The notes beneath the pieces are model-generated. The model saw only the letters and a list, made by a program, of their open reading frames with translations. It did no database searches and was not told where the DNA came from. Shown here piece by piece: positions 25,156-33,553 of a DNA stretch of 35,004 bases (positions are counted from its first letter, which is position 1; each line of letters begins with the position of its first letter). The stretch lies in contig MWDF01000017.1 in NCBI GenBank assembly GCA_002070415.1, positions 1 to 35,004 of the forward strand. The letters are read 5' to 3'. The stretch comes from Firmicutes bacterium ADurb.Bin153. GTDB lineage: Bacteria; Bacillota; DTU025; MWDF01. Position numbers and translations under genes: made by a program.

Positions 25156-26006
25156 CGGTAGGGGCCGGTCCCGTACTATCCGGCTTACCGGAAGGTTTCG
25201 TGACGGTCTCGGTGGGGCTCGACAGGAAAGCCGACGAAAGGGCCGAGGCCGCGGCCGCGGCGGAAGCCGCCTCAATAGGGTGGGAGTACGTCCGAAGGAA
25301 GCGGCTGGCGGGGCGCCTTTCGGAGGTTCGGGAAGCCGACGTGCTCGTGTTCGAAACAGAGTCGGTAAGGCTGATAAGGTGCTCGTTCGGGAAAGAGACA
25401 TGCTCGCTGAGGTTCCACCCCAGCACCGCACCGCTGAGGATCGCGCAGGCCAAGGCAGGGAAGGAAGACGTCATGGTCGGGGCAATGCGGCTGAGGAAGG
25501 GTGACAGCGTGCTGGACTGCACGATGGGACTCGGATCCGACGCCCTGGTAGCGGCATGGACGGTAGGGGAGTCCGGGCATGTGGTTGCGCTAGAGGCATC
25601 GAGGCCGATATACCTTGCGATGGATTACGGCATGAGAGGCTATAGGGCGGATGCCGACGTGGCGTCGGCGGCCTCAAGGATAGAGAGGATTAACGAGGGG
25701 TACTCGCCATACCTTAGAGGGTGCGGGGATGGAAGCTTCGACGTCGTCTATATGGACCCAATGTTCGCAAGGCCCGTGCCGGGGACTCCCGTAGATTCGC
25801 TGAGGACCTGGGCCGTGGCGGGTATGCCCGGACACGAGGACCTGGAGCACGCGCTCAAGGCGGCGAGAAGAAGGGTAGTCATCAAGGTGAGGAAGGGCGA
25901 GGCCGAAAAGGATTTAAGAGCGCTGCCGGGCTTTTGCGTGTTCCACTCAAGCAGGTCCGGAAGCGTGGAGTACGTAGGGTTCGAGAAGGCGGGGTCCGGG
26001 GATTGA
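25152..26006 (+). CDS. RsmJ-like class I SAM-dependent methyltransferase
   Basis: This is a 284-residue Rossmann-fold methyltransferase resembling RsmJ (16S rRNA G1516 N2-methyltransferase) of Gammaproteobacteria. SAM motif I is VLDCTMGLGSDALVAA; the loop after beta 4 is DVVYMDPMFARPV, matching the DPMF of RsmJ; and ARRRVVIKVRKGEAE follows. The alanine-rich N-terminal 60 residues include RRKRLAGRLSEVREADVLV. Genes of this type are often found between mutL and miaA in Clostridia, as here. It overlaps both neighbours (ATGA at mutL, TGATG at miaA). The exact rRNA target is unproven. Confidence 0.82.
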   Translation: MTVGAGPVLSGLPEGFVTVSVGLDRKADERAEAAAAAEAASIGWEYVRRKRLAGRLSEVREADVLVFETESVRLIRCSFGKETCSLRFHPSTAPLRIAQAKAGKEDVMVGAMRLRKGDSVLDCTMGLGSDALVAAWTVGESGHVVALEASRPIYLAMDYGMRGYRADADVASAASRIERINEGYSPYLRGCGDGSFDVVYMDPMFARPVPGTPVDSLRTWAVAGMPGHEDLEHALKAARRRVVIKVRKGEAEKDLRALPGFCVFHSSRSGSVEYVGFEKAGSGD

Positions 26007-26950
26007 TGAAAGAGACCGCTATAGCGATAGTGGGGCCTACGGCGGCCGGCAAGTCCGACGTAGCGATGAGGCTTGCGCTCAGGATGGGCGGCGAGATCAT
26101 ATCGGCGGACTCTATGCAGGTGTATAAGGGGATGGACATAGGGACGGCGAAGCCCTCGGAAGAGGACAGGGCCGCCGTAAGGCACCATCTGCTGGACGTC
26201 TGCCCGCCGGACGATCCGATGTCGGTCGCGAGGTATTGCGAGCTTGCGAAGGCCGCCTACGACGACATACGCTCAAGGGGCAACGTGGCGATAATCGCGG
26301 GCGGAACGGGCCTCTATATCGATGCGGCCACCAGGGGGTTCTTGTTCCCGGAGGCCGAGGCCGATGAGGGGCTCAGGAAGAGGCTGTACGGAAGGGCCGA
26401 GCAGGAGGGGCCAGCCGTACTGCACAAGGAGCTCGGGGAAGTGGACGAGGAGGCTGCCCTTAGGATCTATCCCAACGACACCAGGAGGATCGTCAGGGCG
26501 CTGGAGGTATACATCAGGTCCGGAACGCCAATAAGCAGGCTGCAAAGGCAGGACGGCCCGAAATCGGGGATCCCGGCCAGGTTCTACGGGATTACGGCTG
26601 AAAGGACGGCGCTAGTGAAAAGGATTGAGGCCAGGGTCGACAAGATGATGGAGGACGGCCTCCTCGATGAGGTGAGAAGGCTAGAAGAGCTGGGATACGG
26701 CTCAAGCAAGGTAGCCATGCAGGCGATCGGATACAAGGAACTCCTTGCCTATATAGACGGGTCGGCAAGCCTTACCGAGGCGGTAGACAGGATAAAGATT
26801 GAGACAAGGAAGTACGCCAAGAGGCAGATGACCTGGTTCAAGAGGTATGAGGACATAGTCTGGCATGATTCGGGGACGAAGGACGCCGATACGATAGCGG
26901 GCCTAATAGAAACCGATTTCTTAAAGCATACGGGCGAAAGGGGCGGCTGA
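26006..26950 (+). CDS. miaA: tRNA dimethylallyltransferase MiaA
   Basis: MiaA transfers the dimethylallyl group of DMAPP to A37 of tRNAs reading codons beginning with U; MiaB then methylthiolates it. The 314 residues begin with the P-loop GPTAAGKS (10-17), then DSMQVYKGMDIGTAKP, HHLLDVCPPDDPMSVARYC, GGTGLYIDAA, and, at the C-terminus, QAIGYKELLAYIDG and RKYAKRQMTWFKR. All are family motifs. The ATG overlaps the preceding stop. The DMAPP it uses comes from the MEP pathway begun by dxs in this window. No hfq gene follows, in contrast to many Bacillota. Confidence 0.96.
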   Translation: MKETAIAIVGPTAAGKSDVAMRLALRMGGEIISADSMQVYKGMDIGTAKPSEEDRAAVRHHLLDVCPPDDPMSVARYCELAKAAYDDIRSRGNVAIIAGGTGLYIDAATRGFLFPEAEADEGLRKRLYGRAEQEGPAVLHKELGEVDEEAALRIYPNDTRRIVRALEVYIRSGTPISRLQRQDGPKSGIPARFYGITAERTALVKRIEARVDKMMEDGLLDEVRRLEELGYGSSKVAMQAIGYKELLAYIDGSASLTEAVDRIKIETRKYAKRQMTWFKRYEDIVWHDSGTKDADTIAGLIETDFLKHTGERGG

Positions 26951-26958
26951 TCGGGATA

Positions 26959-28227
26959 ATGGGAGCATTTGACGCCGTAGGCGGGTTCAGCGCGGAAGTG
27001 AAAGATATAGCGGAGGAAGCCCTCGCTTCTTGCCGTATCCAGCAGGAAGGATACGAGGCGGTAAGGAGGGTGAACATGCGCCGCGTGCTGACGGCGTTCA
27101 GGGAGGCCGGCCTTTCGGACTACCAGTTCGGAGGTACGACCGGCTACGGCTACAACGACTCCGGCAGGGAGGCGATCGAAGAGGCTTTCGCAAGGATCGC
27201 AGGCGCCCAGGCTTCGCTTGTGAGGCATCAGATAGTCTCCGGTACCCATGCCATAGCCCTTGCCTTGTTCGGGGTCCTAAGGCCGGGCGGAAGGCTCGTG
27301 GCGGCCTTCGGGAAACCGTATGACACCCTGGAGGGTATAATCCACGGGAAGGAAGGATACGGCTCCCTAGGAGAACTAGGGGTGTCCTACTCTGAGGTGG
27401 CAGCGGATGCGAGCGGAGGGCCTGATTACGGGAGGATAGCCGAAGCTTCGAGCAAATCCGAGGCGGTCCTCATCCAAAGGTCCAGGGGATACTCGACCAG
27501 GAAGCCGCTTTCGGTGGAGGAGATCGGAAGAATCTGCGAGGTGGTGAGAGATGCCAATCCCGATGCTGTGACTATAGTCGACAACTGCTACGGGGAGTTC
27601 ACGGACGTGATGGAGCCCTGCTCAGTGGGAGCCGACCTGATGGCAGGATCTCTCATCAAGAACCCCGGAGGAGGGGTGGCGCCCGCCGGCGGATACGTGG
27701 CGGGCAGGGCAGAGCTGGTGGAGAAGGCGGCCTCGAGGCTCACGGCACCGGGTCTCGGCTCACATTGCGGCCCGACGCTGGGTATGAACAGGCTCATCGC
27801 ACAGGGCCTGTATTTTGCGCCGATGATAACCTGCGAGGCGATGTGCTCGTCGGCATTCGCGTCCTGCTTCCTGCATGGCCTGGGACTCGAAGTTGACCCG
27901 GGCCCGAACGAGGACAGGGGGGATTCTGTGGTCCGAATAGAATTCAACGACAGGGACGAGCTGCTTGATTTCATGAAAGCCGTACAGGCCGGCTCGCCCG
28001 TGGATGCTAAGGCAGTCCCCATCCCAGGCTACATGCCCGGGTACGAGGACGACGTGGTGATGGCAGCAGGCGCTTTCATACAGGGCTCGTCCATCGAACT
28101 TTCCGCCGACGCACCCATGAGGCCGCCCTATACCGCTTACATGCAGGGCGGGTTGAGCAGGCATCAGATGGAGATGACCCTGATGGAGTACGCCGATGGG
28201 GCACTATCAAGGAGGAAGAGTCGATGA
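26959..28227 (+). CDS. Methionine gamma-lyase family protein (YnbB, 'aluminium resistance protein')
   Basis: This is a 422-residue PLP-dependent enzyme of the Cys/Met-metabolism superfamily, in the group often annotated as aluminium resistance protein or YnbB. Visible features are GGTTGYGYNDSGREAIEEAFA, HQIVSGTHAIALALFG, IVDNCYGEFTD and the presumed PLP lysine K234 in GSLIKNPGGGVAPAGGYVAG; FIQGSSIELSADAPMRPPY is a hallmark near the C-terminus. The real substrate of this subgroup is not settled. It follows miaA closely, the usual Bacillota order. The stop overlaps the next start by ATGA. Confidence 0.9.
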   Translation: MGAFDAVGGFSAEVKDIAEEALASCRIQQEGYEAVRRVNMRRVLTAFREAGLSDYQFGGTTGYGYNDSGREAIEEAFARIAGAQASLVRHQIVSGTHAIALALFGVLRPGGRLVAAFGKPYDTLEGIIHGKEGYGSLGELGVSYSEVAADASGGPDYGRIAEASSKSEAVLIQRSRGYSTRKPLSVEEIGRICEVVRDANPDAVTIVDNCYGEFTDVMEPCSVGADLMAGSLIKNPGGGVAPAGGYVAGRAELVEKAASRLTAPGLGSHCGPTLGMNRLIAQGLYFAPMITCEAMCSSAFASCFLHGLGLEVDPGPNEDRGDSVVRIEFNDRDELLDFMKAVQAGSPVDAKAVPIPGYMPGYEDDVVMAAGAFIQGSSIELSADAPMRPPYTAYMQGGLSRHQMEMTLMEYADGALSRRKSR

Positions 28228-29459
28228 GTTATAGGAGACTACGCACCCTTCTTTCCACGCTCGTGATGATTTTGGTCCTTCTATCGGTGACGGCGGCGGG
28301 AGCGCAGCCTTCTGGCGAGCCAGGACAGCTCGCAGTGCAACTTCCACCGACCCAGGGGATACAAGATGCCGTGGAGCCGGTCATCTCCGGTCTCAGGATA
28401 CTGTGTTCCAGCAGCGGGCTGTCCATGGTGACTTACAAGGCAAATGCAAACCTGAGTCCCGGAGTATCGGCCGTATACGGGCTTGAGGAGGATGCCGGCA
28501 CGTCTGCAGGGAGCATCCTGGTAAGGTGCCTGGACGGTTCGGGGAGCGTTGAGACGGTATTCGTACGCAAAGACGGCGCCGGTGCCAGGAGGCTGGGTTG
28601 GCAGGTTCTCTCGAAGGACGGAGGACCGTCCGTTTTCGAGGTGACGTACGTTACCACCAGCATCAGATGGGCCGTAACGGGGTATTTGATCACAGGACAG
28701 GATATGAAGGCCGAGCTGGGACTATTCCTTTCGATAGAGAACGATTCGGATGTCGACTACAAGGAAGCTGATTTCGTGCTCTATGGAACCGAGGGCGCCA
28801 TAAACGCAGGTCAGATTTCCAAGATAGCGGGCTTACAGCTGTGGAACCTGATAAAGCCGGTCGGTCAGGCGCTGGACATCAATGCGGGAAGCGATCTGCG
28901 CCTTCCTCTTTTGACCATCAAAGGCATTGCCTACAGGACTTATGTCGGCGCTTCACTTGGACCTAACCTGAAAGGCTATTTAGGAAAGCAGATCACGAAG
29001 GAGACCATCAGGCCGGACATCTTCCTTGAGACCGCGGCCGACAAGTCGATAACTACATTACCAAGCAAGGCGATGTCGTTCACGGTGTATGTAAACGACG
29101 GGACCAATGGCAAGGTACCGGCAAACACGTTGTTGCCGTCGAGCGTGCAGGTGGTAGATGAGAAGTTGGTGCTGAAGATCGATACCGCATCCGAGATAGT
29201 CGCCGAGATCGAAAGGCTGGACAGCAAGGTAGTCGGGACCAGCTCCTATGAGGAATCCTTCCGGATCAGGGTGAAGTCCACGTCCCAGTATCCTACCGAG
29301 GCTCAGTTCATCGAGAGCTTCCCGGGTGAATGGGAGCTAATCAGCTATATCGGTGGCGAATGGCAGAAGAGCGGGACCGGCGCGACGATCAAGTTGACGG
29401 TGCCAGCGAAGGGCAGCGCAGATACCATGTACAAGGTAAGGTATACGTATTCCAAATGA
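28224..29459 (+). CDS. Exported DUF4139-like protein
   Basis: This is a 411-residue secreted or periplasmic protein with no established function. A signal peptide covers about 1-27 (LLSTLVMILVLLSVTAAGA). The pattern FEVTYVTTSIRWAVTGYLI, then LFLSIENDSDVDYKEADFVLYGTE, and at the C-terminus YEESFRIRVKSTSQYPTEAQ with PAKGSADTMYKVRYTYSK, resembles DUF4139 proteins, whose beta-rich domain is found in envelope proteins. AGGAGG at 28210-28215, inside the upstream gene, sets the ATG. It is coupled to the YprB-like gene by an ATGA overlap. G+C falls from here on. Confidence 0.68.
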   Translation: MSYRRLRTLLSTLVMILVLLSVTAAGAQPSGEPGQLAVQLPPTQGIQDAVEPVISGLRILCSSSGLSMVTYKANANLSPGVSAVYGLEEDAGTSAGSILVRCLDGSGSVETVFVRKDGAGARRLGWQVLSKDGGPSVFEVTYVTTSIRWAVTGYLITGQDMKAELGLFLSIENDSDVDYKEADFVLYGTEGAINAGQISKIAGLQLWNLIKPVGQALDINAGSDLRLPLLTIKGIAYRTYVGASLGPNLKGYLGKQITKETIRPDIFLETAADKSITTLPSKAMSFTVYVNDGTNGKVPANTLLPSSVQVVDEKLVLKIDTASEIVAEIERLDSKVVGTSSYEESFRIRVKSTSQYPTEAQFIESFPGEWELISYIGGEWQKSGTGATIKLTVPAKGSADTMYKVRYTYSK

Positions 29460-30118
29460 CTGTCGATTATGAGGAGATCATTTCAGGCGTAGACCTGATA
29501 GGCAATGAGAGGACGAACTGTGGAGGAAGACACATACTCGTAGAGAACATGCTGCCTTCGCTTGAGGAGCTGGACTACGAGGACTATTTCGGCATCCATT
29601 TCCTTGACATTGAGACTACAGGATTATCCGGCGTTAACGGACCGCTGTTCCTGATAGGGCTGCTGGAAGTGGGGAAGGATGGCATCCTCTGCTCACAGTT
29701 GCTCGCAAGGGAGCCCGCGGAAGAATCCTCCATATTGCTGGAGCTGCTCTCATATGTAAGGGAGCGTTCTTGTGTAATGACTTTCAACGGGGATAACTTC
29801 GACATACCCTACATAGAGAAGAGAATGAGCTTCTGTAACCTCAGCTTTCCTGAGATTGTGTCCGTCGACCTTCTAAAGCCCGCGAGGAAAAGGTACAAGG
29901 ACAGATTGGCGAGTTGCTCGCTTCAGTCGTTGGAAAGGAACATCCTGAAAGTCCCAGACTGGAATAGGGAAGGGGACATACCGGGAAGCGTAATCCCTAG
30001 GGTTTATTGGGAATATGTGAACTGCAGGAACTACGGACTTCTGATGCCCATCATCAAACACAACATCATGGATCTTCTATCCACAGCGCGTCTCTGGTCG
30101 AAGTTTATGAAGCCATAA
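29456..30118 (+). CDS. YprB-type ribonuclease H-like exonuclease
   Basis: This is a 220-residue DEDD-fold 3'-5' exonuclease domain, similar to the YprB/RNase_H_2 family of Bacillota. Motif ExoI is DIETTG (D51, E53); ExoII is FNGDNFDIPYIEKR (D116 in the family position); ExoIII is HNIMDLLS with H202 and D206. PLFLIGLLEV and LASCSLQSLER are also family-like. Substrate (RNA or DNA) is unproven. The ATG at 29456 overlaps the upstream stop; a longer open frame from 29330 is an out-of-frame overlap with the upstream gene and is rejected. A hairpin follows the gene. Confidence 0.82.
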   Translation: MTVDYEEIISGVDLIGNERTNCGGRHILVENMLPSLEELDYEDYFGIHFLDIETTGLSGVNGPLFLIGLLEVGKDGILCSQLLAREPAEESSILLELLSYVRERSCVMTFNGDNFDIPYIEKRMSFCNLSFPEIVSVDLLKPARKRYKDRLASCSLQSLERNILKVPDWNREGDIPGSVIPRVYWEYVNCRNYGLLMPIIKHNIMDLLSTARLWSKFMKP

Positions 30119-30130
30119 ATGGGATATAAC

Positions 30131-30162
30131 TAAACGGGTTGACATAATAATCAACCCGTTTA
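30131..30162 (+). terminator. Terminator after the YprB-like gene
   Basis: TAAACGGGTTGA (30131-30142) pairs perfectly with TCAACCCGTTTA (30151-30162), a 12-bp stem with an eight-base loop. The A/T pairs at the base and the following TAATGTTT could let it act in either direction. It lies 12 bases past the stop codon. Confidence 0.75.
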
Positions 30163-30263
30163 ATGTTTATATGGCGTTATACAGTCGTGAATGGTCATGT
30201 ATAATTGATATGGTTAACATAATCTATATTGGTGATTCTGCATGTAGACAGCTTAACTAGTTG

Positions 30264-30292
30264 TTGAAAGCTTGATACAATGCTGTTATTAT
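30264..30292 (+). promoter_or_regulatory. Candidate promoter of tRNA-Pro
   Basis: TTGAAA (30264-30269) and TATTAT (30287-30292) lie 17 bases apart in an A+T-rich region, with the tRNA 5' end 15 bases downstream. Position and spacing fit a housekeeping promoter. The upstream gap from 30163 holds no other feature I can name. Confidence 0.55.
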
Positions 30293-30307
30293 ATTTATTG
30301 TCAGCTA

Positions 30308-30385
30308 CGGGGCGTGGCGCAGTTTGGCTAGCGCGCTTGCTTGGGGTGCAAGAGGTCGGGAGTTCAAGTCTCCCCGCTCCGACCA
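30308..30385 (+). tRNA. tRNA-Pro(GGG)
   Basis: All four arms fold cleanly. The acceptor stem CGGGGCG pairs with CGCTCCG (one G-U); the D stem GCGC pairs with GCGC; the anticodon stem CTTGC/GCAAG encloses the loop TTGGGGT, giving anticodon GGG (proline, CCC/CCU codons); the variable loop AGGTC has five bases; and the T arm is GGGAG-TTCAAGT-CTCCC. The CCA end is encoded. An apparent reverse-strand protein frame here is just the tRNA read backwards. Confidence 0.97.
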
Positions 30386-30387
30386 AT

Positions 30388-30420
30388 TGGGTTCCGGTTT
30401 ACGGGGCCCATTTTCTTTTT
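30388..30420 (+). terminator. Intrinsic terminator after tRNA-Pro
   Basis: TGGGTTCCG (30388-30396) pairs with CGGGGCCCA (30402-30410) with two G-U pairs and a five-base loop, followed at once by TTTTCTTTTT (30411-30420). This is a textbook rho-independent terminator three bases after the tRNA. Confidence 0.9.
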
Positions 30421-30453
30421 ATATACTGAAGTAAACATCACGCTGAGGTGAAG

Positions 30454-31332
30454 ATGATGTTCGACAGTATCAGCAGGGCACTTGCAGATGAGAATTACCT
30501 TCGGAGCTCAAGGGACAGGATCAACAGCATAAAACAAGGTCTCAGCCGCAAGACGGTAGGGTTGGCATTGGGATCGGGCGCCGCAAGGGGACTTGCGCAC
30601 ATTGGCGTGATGAAGGTACTGGAAGACAACTCCATACCCATAGACGCCATAGTCGGATGCAGCGCCGGGGCCCTGGTAGGTGGAGCCTATGCTTGTGGTA
30701 TGAGTGTACGGGAGCTTACCGAACTGGCGACATCCATCAGGCAGACCGACATAATACGGTACATGGATTTGGGAATAACGACAAGGTCCGGCTTCATAAG
30801 GGGCGGAAGAATAAAGAAGCTGCTCGTGGACCTAACCCATGGGGCAAGTTTCGCCGCCACAAGGATACCTTTCGTAGCGATAGCCACGAACATAAAGACG
30901 GGAGAGGAAAAGGCGTTCGACACCGGGCCAGTATGGAGCGCAATCAGGGCATCCATCTCGATGCCGGGCATATTCGTACCTCACAAGATAGAGAATGAGT
31001 ACTACGTGGACGGAGCGGTCTCGAACCCGGTGCCCAGCGACTACCTGAATGCATTGGGATTGGACGTGGTAATCGGTGTCGACATAGTCCCGGATGTATC
31101 CAAATCGGGGATAAAGGGCGAACCCAACATGATTGCGGTGCTCTTGAATAGTTTCGATATATTCCAGGAGCGTCTAGTAAAGATGGTGATACACCATTCT
31201 GATGTGAGGATAAGGCCTGCTATAGAAGGAGTGCTGGCACATGAGTTCTACAGGGCGGAAGAGATAATAGAGATGGGTGTAAAAGCGACCATGGAAGCCT
31301 TGGACGAGATTAACGAGAATATAAGTATCTAG
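30454..31332 (+). CDS. Patatin-like phospholipase family protein
   Basis: This is a 292-residue serine acyl hydrolase of the bacterial patatin group (RssA/YchK-like). The oxyanion motif GSGAARG (40-46) is followed by the nucleophile elbow GCSAG with S70, and the catalytic aspartate is D186 in VDGAVSNP, giving the Ser-Asp dyad. No signal peptide is visible, so it is probably cytosolic or membrane-associated. GAGGTG precedes it; the ATG at 30454 is used, with GTG 30448 and ATG 30457 as near alternatives. A TATACT at 30422-30427 could be its -10 element. The lipid substrate is unknown. A very strong hairpin follows. Confidence 0.9.
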   Translation: MMFDSISRALADENYLRSSRDRINSIKQGLSRKTVGLALGSGAARGLAHIGVMKVLEDNSIPIDAIVGCSAGALVGGAYACGMSVRELTELATSIRQTDIIRYMDLGITTRSGFIRGGRIKKLLVDLTHGASFAATRIPFVAIATNIKTGEEKAFDTGPVWSAIRASISMPGIFVPHKIENEYYVDGAVSNPVPSDYLNALGLDVVIGVDIVPDVSKSGIKGEPNMIAVLLNSFDIFQERLVKMVIHHSDVRIRPAIEGVLAHEFYRAEEIIEMGVKATMEALDEINENISI

Positions 31333-31368
31333 CAAGCTAATTACTATATAGGATCACGGTAAGAATTC

Positions 31369-31406
31369 CGGGAGGGGGAGCAAGATTGTTCTTGCTCCCC
31401 CTCCCG
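31369..31406 (+). terminator. Very stable hairpin after the patatin gene
   Basis: A perfect 17-bp stem (31369-31385 with 31390-31406; CGGGAGGGGG then AGCAAGA) has a four-base TTGT loop. It lies 36 bases after the stop. What follows is AATCTAAATAAT, not a T-run, so it may act as a strong block or a 3'-end stabiliser rather than a standard terminator. Bases 31407-31551 hold only short imperfect repeats and no gene I can support. Confidence 0.7.
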
Positions 31407-31551
31407 AATCTAAATAATATGTGAAGCATTCCGTGGTTCTTCAGCATATTCACAAGAATGTGACATGATGTACAAGAAACCGTAACAAGGATAAAGTAAC
31501 ATGATGCCAGCAACGAAACTACATCTCTGGATGATAAGGGGATGCTGGTAA

Positions 31552-33276
31552 ATGAAGCCCAGGAGAAGGCTATTCTCTGCGATACTGTTACTCTGCGTAT
31601 TCATGGTGATCGGGGATATTTCTTACGCAGGAGAAGGGCAGACTACACTACACGGTAAAGTAACGGCGATAAAGGGAACACAGGTTACAGTGGCGATAGG
31701 GACCCTAAAACAACAAACCGGCGGCCAACCGCAACAAGCGCCACCGGCCGGCGGCAGCACGCCCCCACCTTCAAGCGGGGTACAGGCAGGACCTCCGGAG
31801 ATATTGACTCTTACCGGAGAAACTAGGGCGTTTACGGTTACGAATTCCTGCAAGATAACCATGCAAGGGATGCAGGGACCGGGAGCCGCTGCGATTGTTG
31901 CGAAGATAGCTGACATTATTGTAGGTAGCTATCTTCAATTGACATTTGACTCCAGTTCAAAGAATCCGACTGTAATACACATTATGCTCGGATTCCAGCC
32001 CGGCGGAAGTCCTCCAACAGGTAGCGGAGGACGACCCACGGGCACGTTACCTACCGGGCAGAATCCGGATATGGCAGTTATTAGCGGTACAGCCGTTTAC
32101 TCATTATCGAGCGGAACAGCCAAGAGATCCGAAGGAGTACTGAAGGCAACGAATAACGACCAATCTGCCGTAATAGTATCGAATGGCGGTTCACTTGCTA
32201 TCACTAGCATGCAGATAACGACTTCTGGCAGTACATCATCGATGGATAACAGCAGCTTTTATGGATTGAACGCAGCAGTACTCGTTAAAGCCGGCAGCAA
32301 ATTGGCGATGAGGGATTCAGTGATAACTACTACGGGCACAGGAGCTAACGGAGCATTTGCATGTGGTAACGGAGCTTACATCGAACTGATAGGAGTTTCC
32401 ATAGATTGTGCCGCGTCAGGGGCCCATGGTGTGGATGCGACCATCGGAGGCCAGATTGTCATGGACGAGGTCAACATCACCACTTCCGGCAATGGGGCGG
32501 CGGCAGCAATAGCTACGGATAGAGGAGGGGGGACAATAATCGCCAATGGCGGGACTATCCTCACGAAAGGAAATAAATCTCCAGCAATATACTCCACAGG
32601 GGATATCAAAGTCAGCAATGCAACGTTGCGGTCAATCGCTTCAGAAGCGGTTGTGATAGAGGGAAAGAATTCGATAACCGTAGAGAATTGCAGCATAAAA
32701 TCCGAGAAGAACTACGGTGTACTCATCTATCAGAGCATGTCTGGGGATGCGGCCGTTGGCAGCGGCACGTTAACGGTGAACGGTGGAACACTTACAGTCC
32801 AGGAAGGCCCCGTATTCTACTCGACCAATACTGTAGGCGTGATCAATCTTAAAGGCGCCAAGATAAGCGGATCGTCAGGTATATTGCTCAAGGCCGGAGC
32901 AGACCAATGGGGTAATCCAGGGTCGAATGGATCGGATATAACGATTAATGCCGATTCCCAAAAGTTGAACGGCAATATCGTTCTCGACAAATATAGTACC
33001 GCTGCTATATTGCTAAAAAACGGGTCAGCACTTGAGGGGGCCGTTAATAAAGATAAGACGGCTAAGTCTGTTTCAATCAGCCTGGACAGCAAAAGCATAT
33101 GGAAAGTCACGGCGGATTCATATGTCACAGCAATCACTGACAGCGATAGAAACTTGGCCAATATATTCAGCAATGGACACAAAGTATATTATGATTCAAA
33201 GAACAAAGATAATACTTGGCTCGGAGGCAAGACAATAAGCCTCAATGGGGGAGGCAAGCTGTTGCCCGTCATTTAA
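31552..33276 (+). CDS. Secreted right-handed beta-helix protein (adhesin-like)
   Basis: This is an exported protein of 574 residues with no sure function. The signal peptide covers about 1-26 (ending ISYA). Residues 30-55 (TTLHGKVTAIKGTQVTVAIGTL) recall small beta-barrel DUF5666-like domains. A Pro/Gln/Gly-rich linker runs about 55-80 and a second about 145-170. From about 175 to 520 the chain is made of short repeats alternating valine/isoleucine, asparagine, serine and glycine (for example LLKAGADQWGNPGSNGSDIT and VENCSIKSEKNYGVLI), the pattern of a parallel beta-helix as in pectate-lyase-like adhesins. Codon use is more A+T-rich than upstream genes, so transfer is possible. No cell-wall anchor is visible. 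Confidence 0.75.
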   Translation: MKPRRRLFSAILLLCVFMVIGDISYAGEGQTTLHGKVTAIKGTQVTVAIGTLKQQTGGQPQQAPPAGGSTPPPSSGVQAGPPEILTLTGETRAFTVTNSCKITMQGMQGPGAAAIVAKIADIIVGSYLQLTFDSSSKNPTVIHIMLGFQPGGSPPTGSGGRPTGTLPTGQNPDMAVISGTAVYSLSSGTAKRSEGVLKATNNDQSAVIVSNGGSLAITSMQITTSGSTSSMDNSSFYGLNAAVLVKAGSKLAMRDSVITTTGTGANGAFACGNGAYIELIGVSIDCAASGAHGVDATIGGQIVMDEVNITTSGNGAAAAIATDRGGGTIIANGGTILTKGNKSPAIYSTGDIKVSNATLRSIASEAVVIEGKNSITVENCSIKSEKNYGVLIYQSMSGDAAVGSGTLTVNGGTLTVQEGPVFYSTNTVGVINLKGAKISGSSGILLKAGADQWGNPGSNGSDITINADSQKLNGNIVLDKYSTAAILLKNGSALEGAVNKDKTAKSVSISLDSKSIWKVTADSYVTAITDSDRNLANIFSNGHKVYYDSKNKDNTWLGGKTISLNGGGKLLPVI

Positions 33277-33400
33277 GAAGAGGCAGTAAGATATAATATG
33301 CCTATATGCGAATAAGCGGGTATATAGACGATTGATGCAGCTATATAATACAATCTATAAAGGATCATGCGATAACGACGGCTTCTTGAACTTGGAAGTG

Positions 33401-33505
33401 ATGTTAAGATCAGGTACGAGCGTAATAAAGAATATTGCTGCTAATTTCATCCTGAGAGCATCTGCTGCGGTTAAAAGGGCGGGGGAGAAACCCCAGCCCT
33501 TTTAA
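33401..33505 (+). pseudogene. Short 34-codon open frame, possible membrane-gene remnant
   Basis: ATG at 33401 follows GGAAGTG and opens a frame of 34 codons, MLRSGTSVIKNIAANFILRA then SAAVKR, which ends at TAA 33503-33505 inside the terminator hairpin. The first twenty residues look like the start of a polytopic membrane protein such as a polysaccharide flippase, but the rest is missing. It may be the cut 5' end of a lost gene, or chance. The rest of the 277-base gap from 33277 shows nothing recognisable. Confidence 0.2.
33471..33505. terminator. Bidirectional terminator between convergent genes
   Basis: TTAAAAGGGC (33471-33480) pairs with GCCCTTTTAA (33496-33505), extended inside by GGGG with CCCC and a bulged A. 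The A-run on one side and T-run on the other let it end transcription both of the beta-helix gene (+) and the DegT-family gene (-). Confidence 0.85.
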
Positions 33506-33553
33506 TCTAGTTGGTCCATATAGCCTGCTTGACTCATTGTGATCTCGCAATAG

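Noticed and set aside
30195..30386. 63-codon minus-strand frame starting MVGAGRLELPTSC
   Set aside because: This is the well-known false protein produced by reading a tRNA gene backwards; the segment is tRNA-Pro.
31410..31604. 64-codon minus-strand frame before the beta-helix gene
   Set aside because: No recognisable domain or ribosome-binding site, and it overlaps the signal peptide of the real gene.
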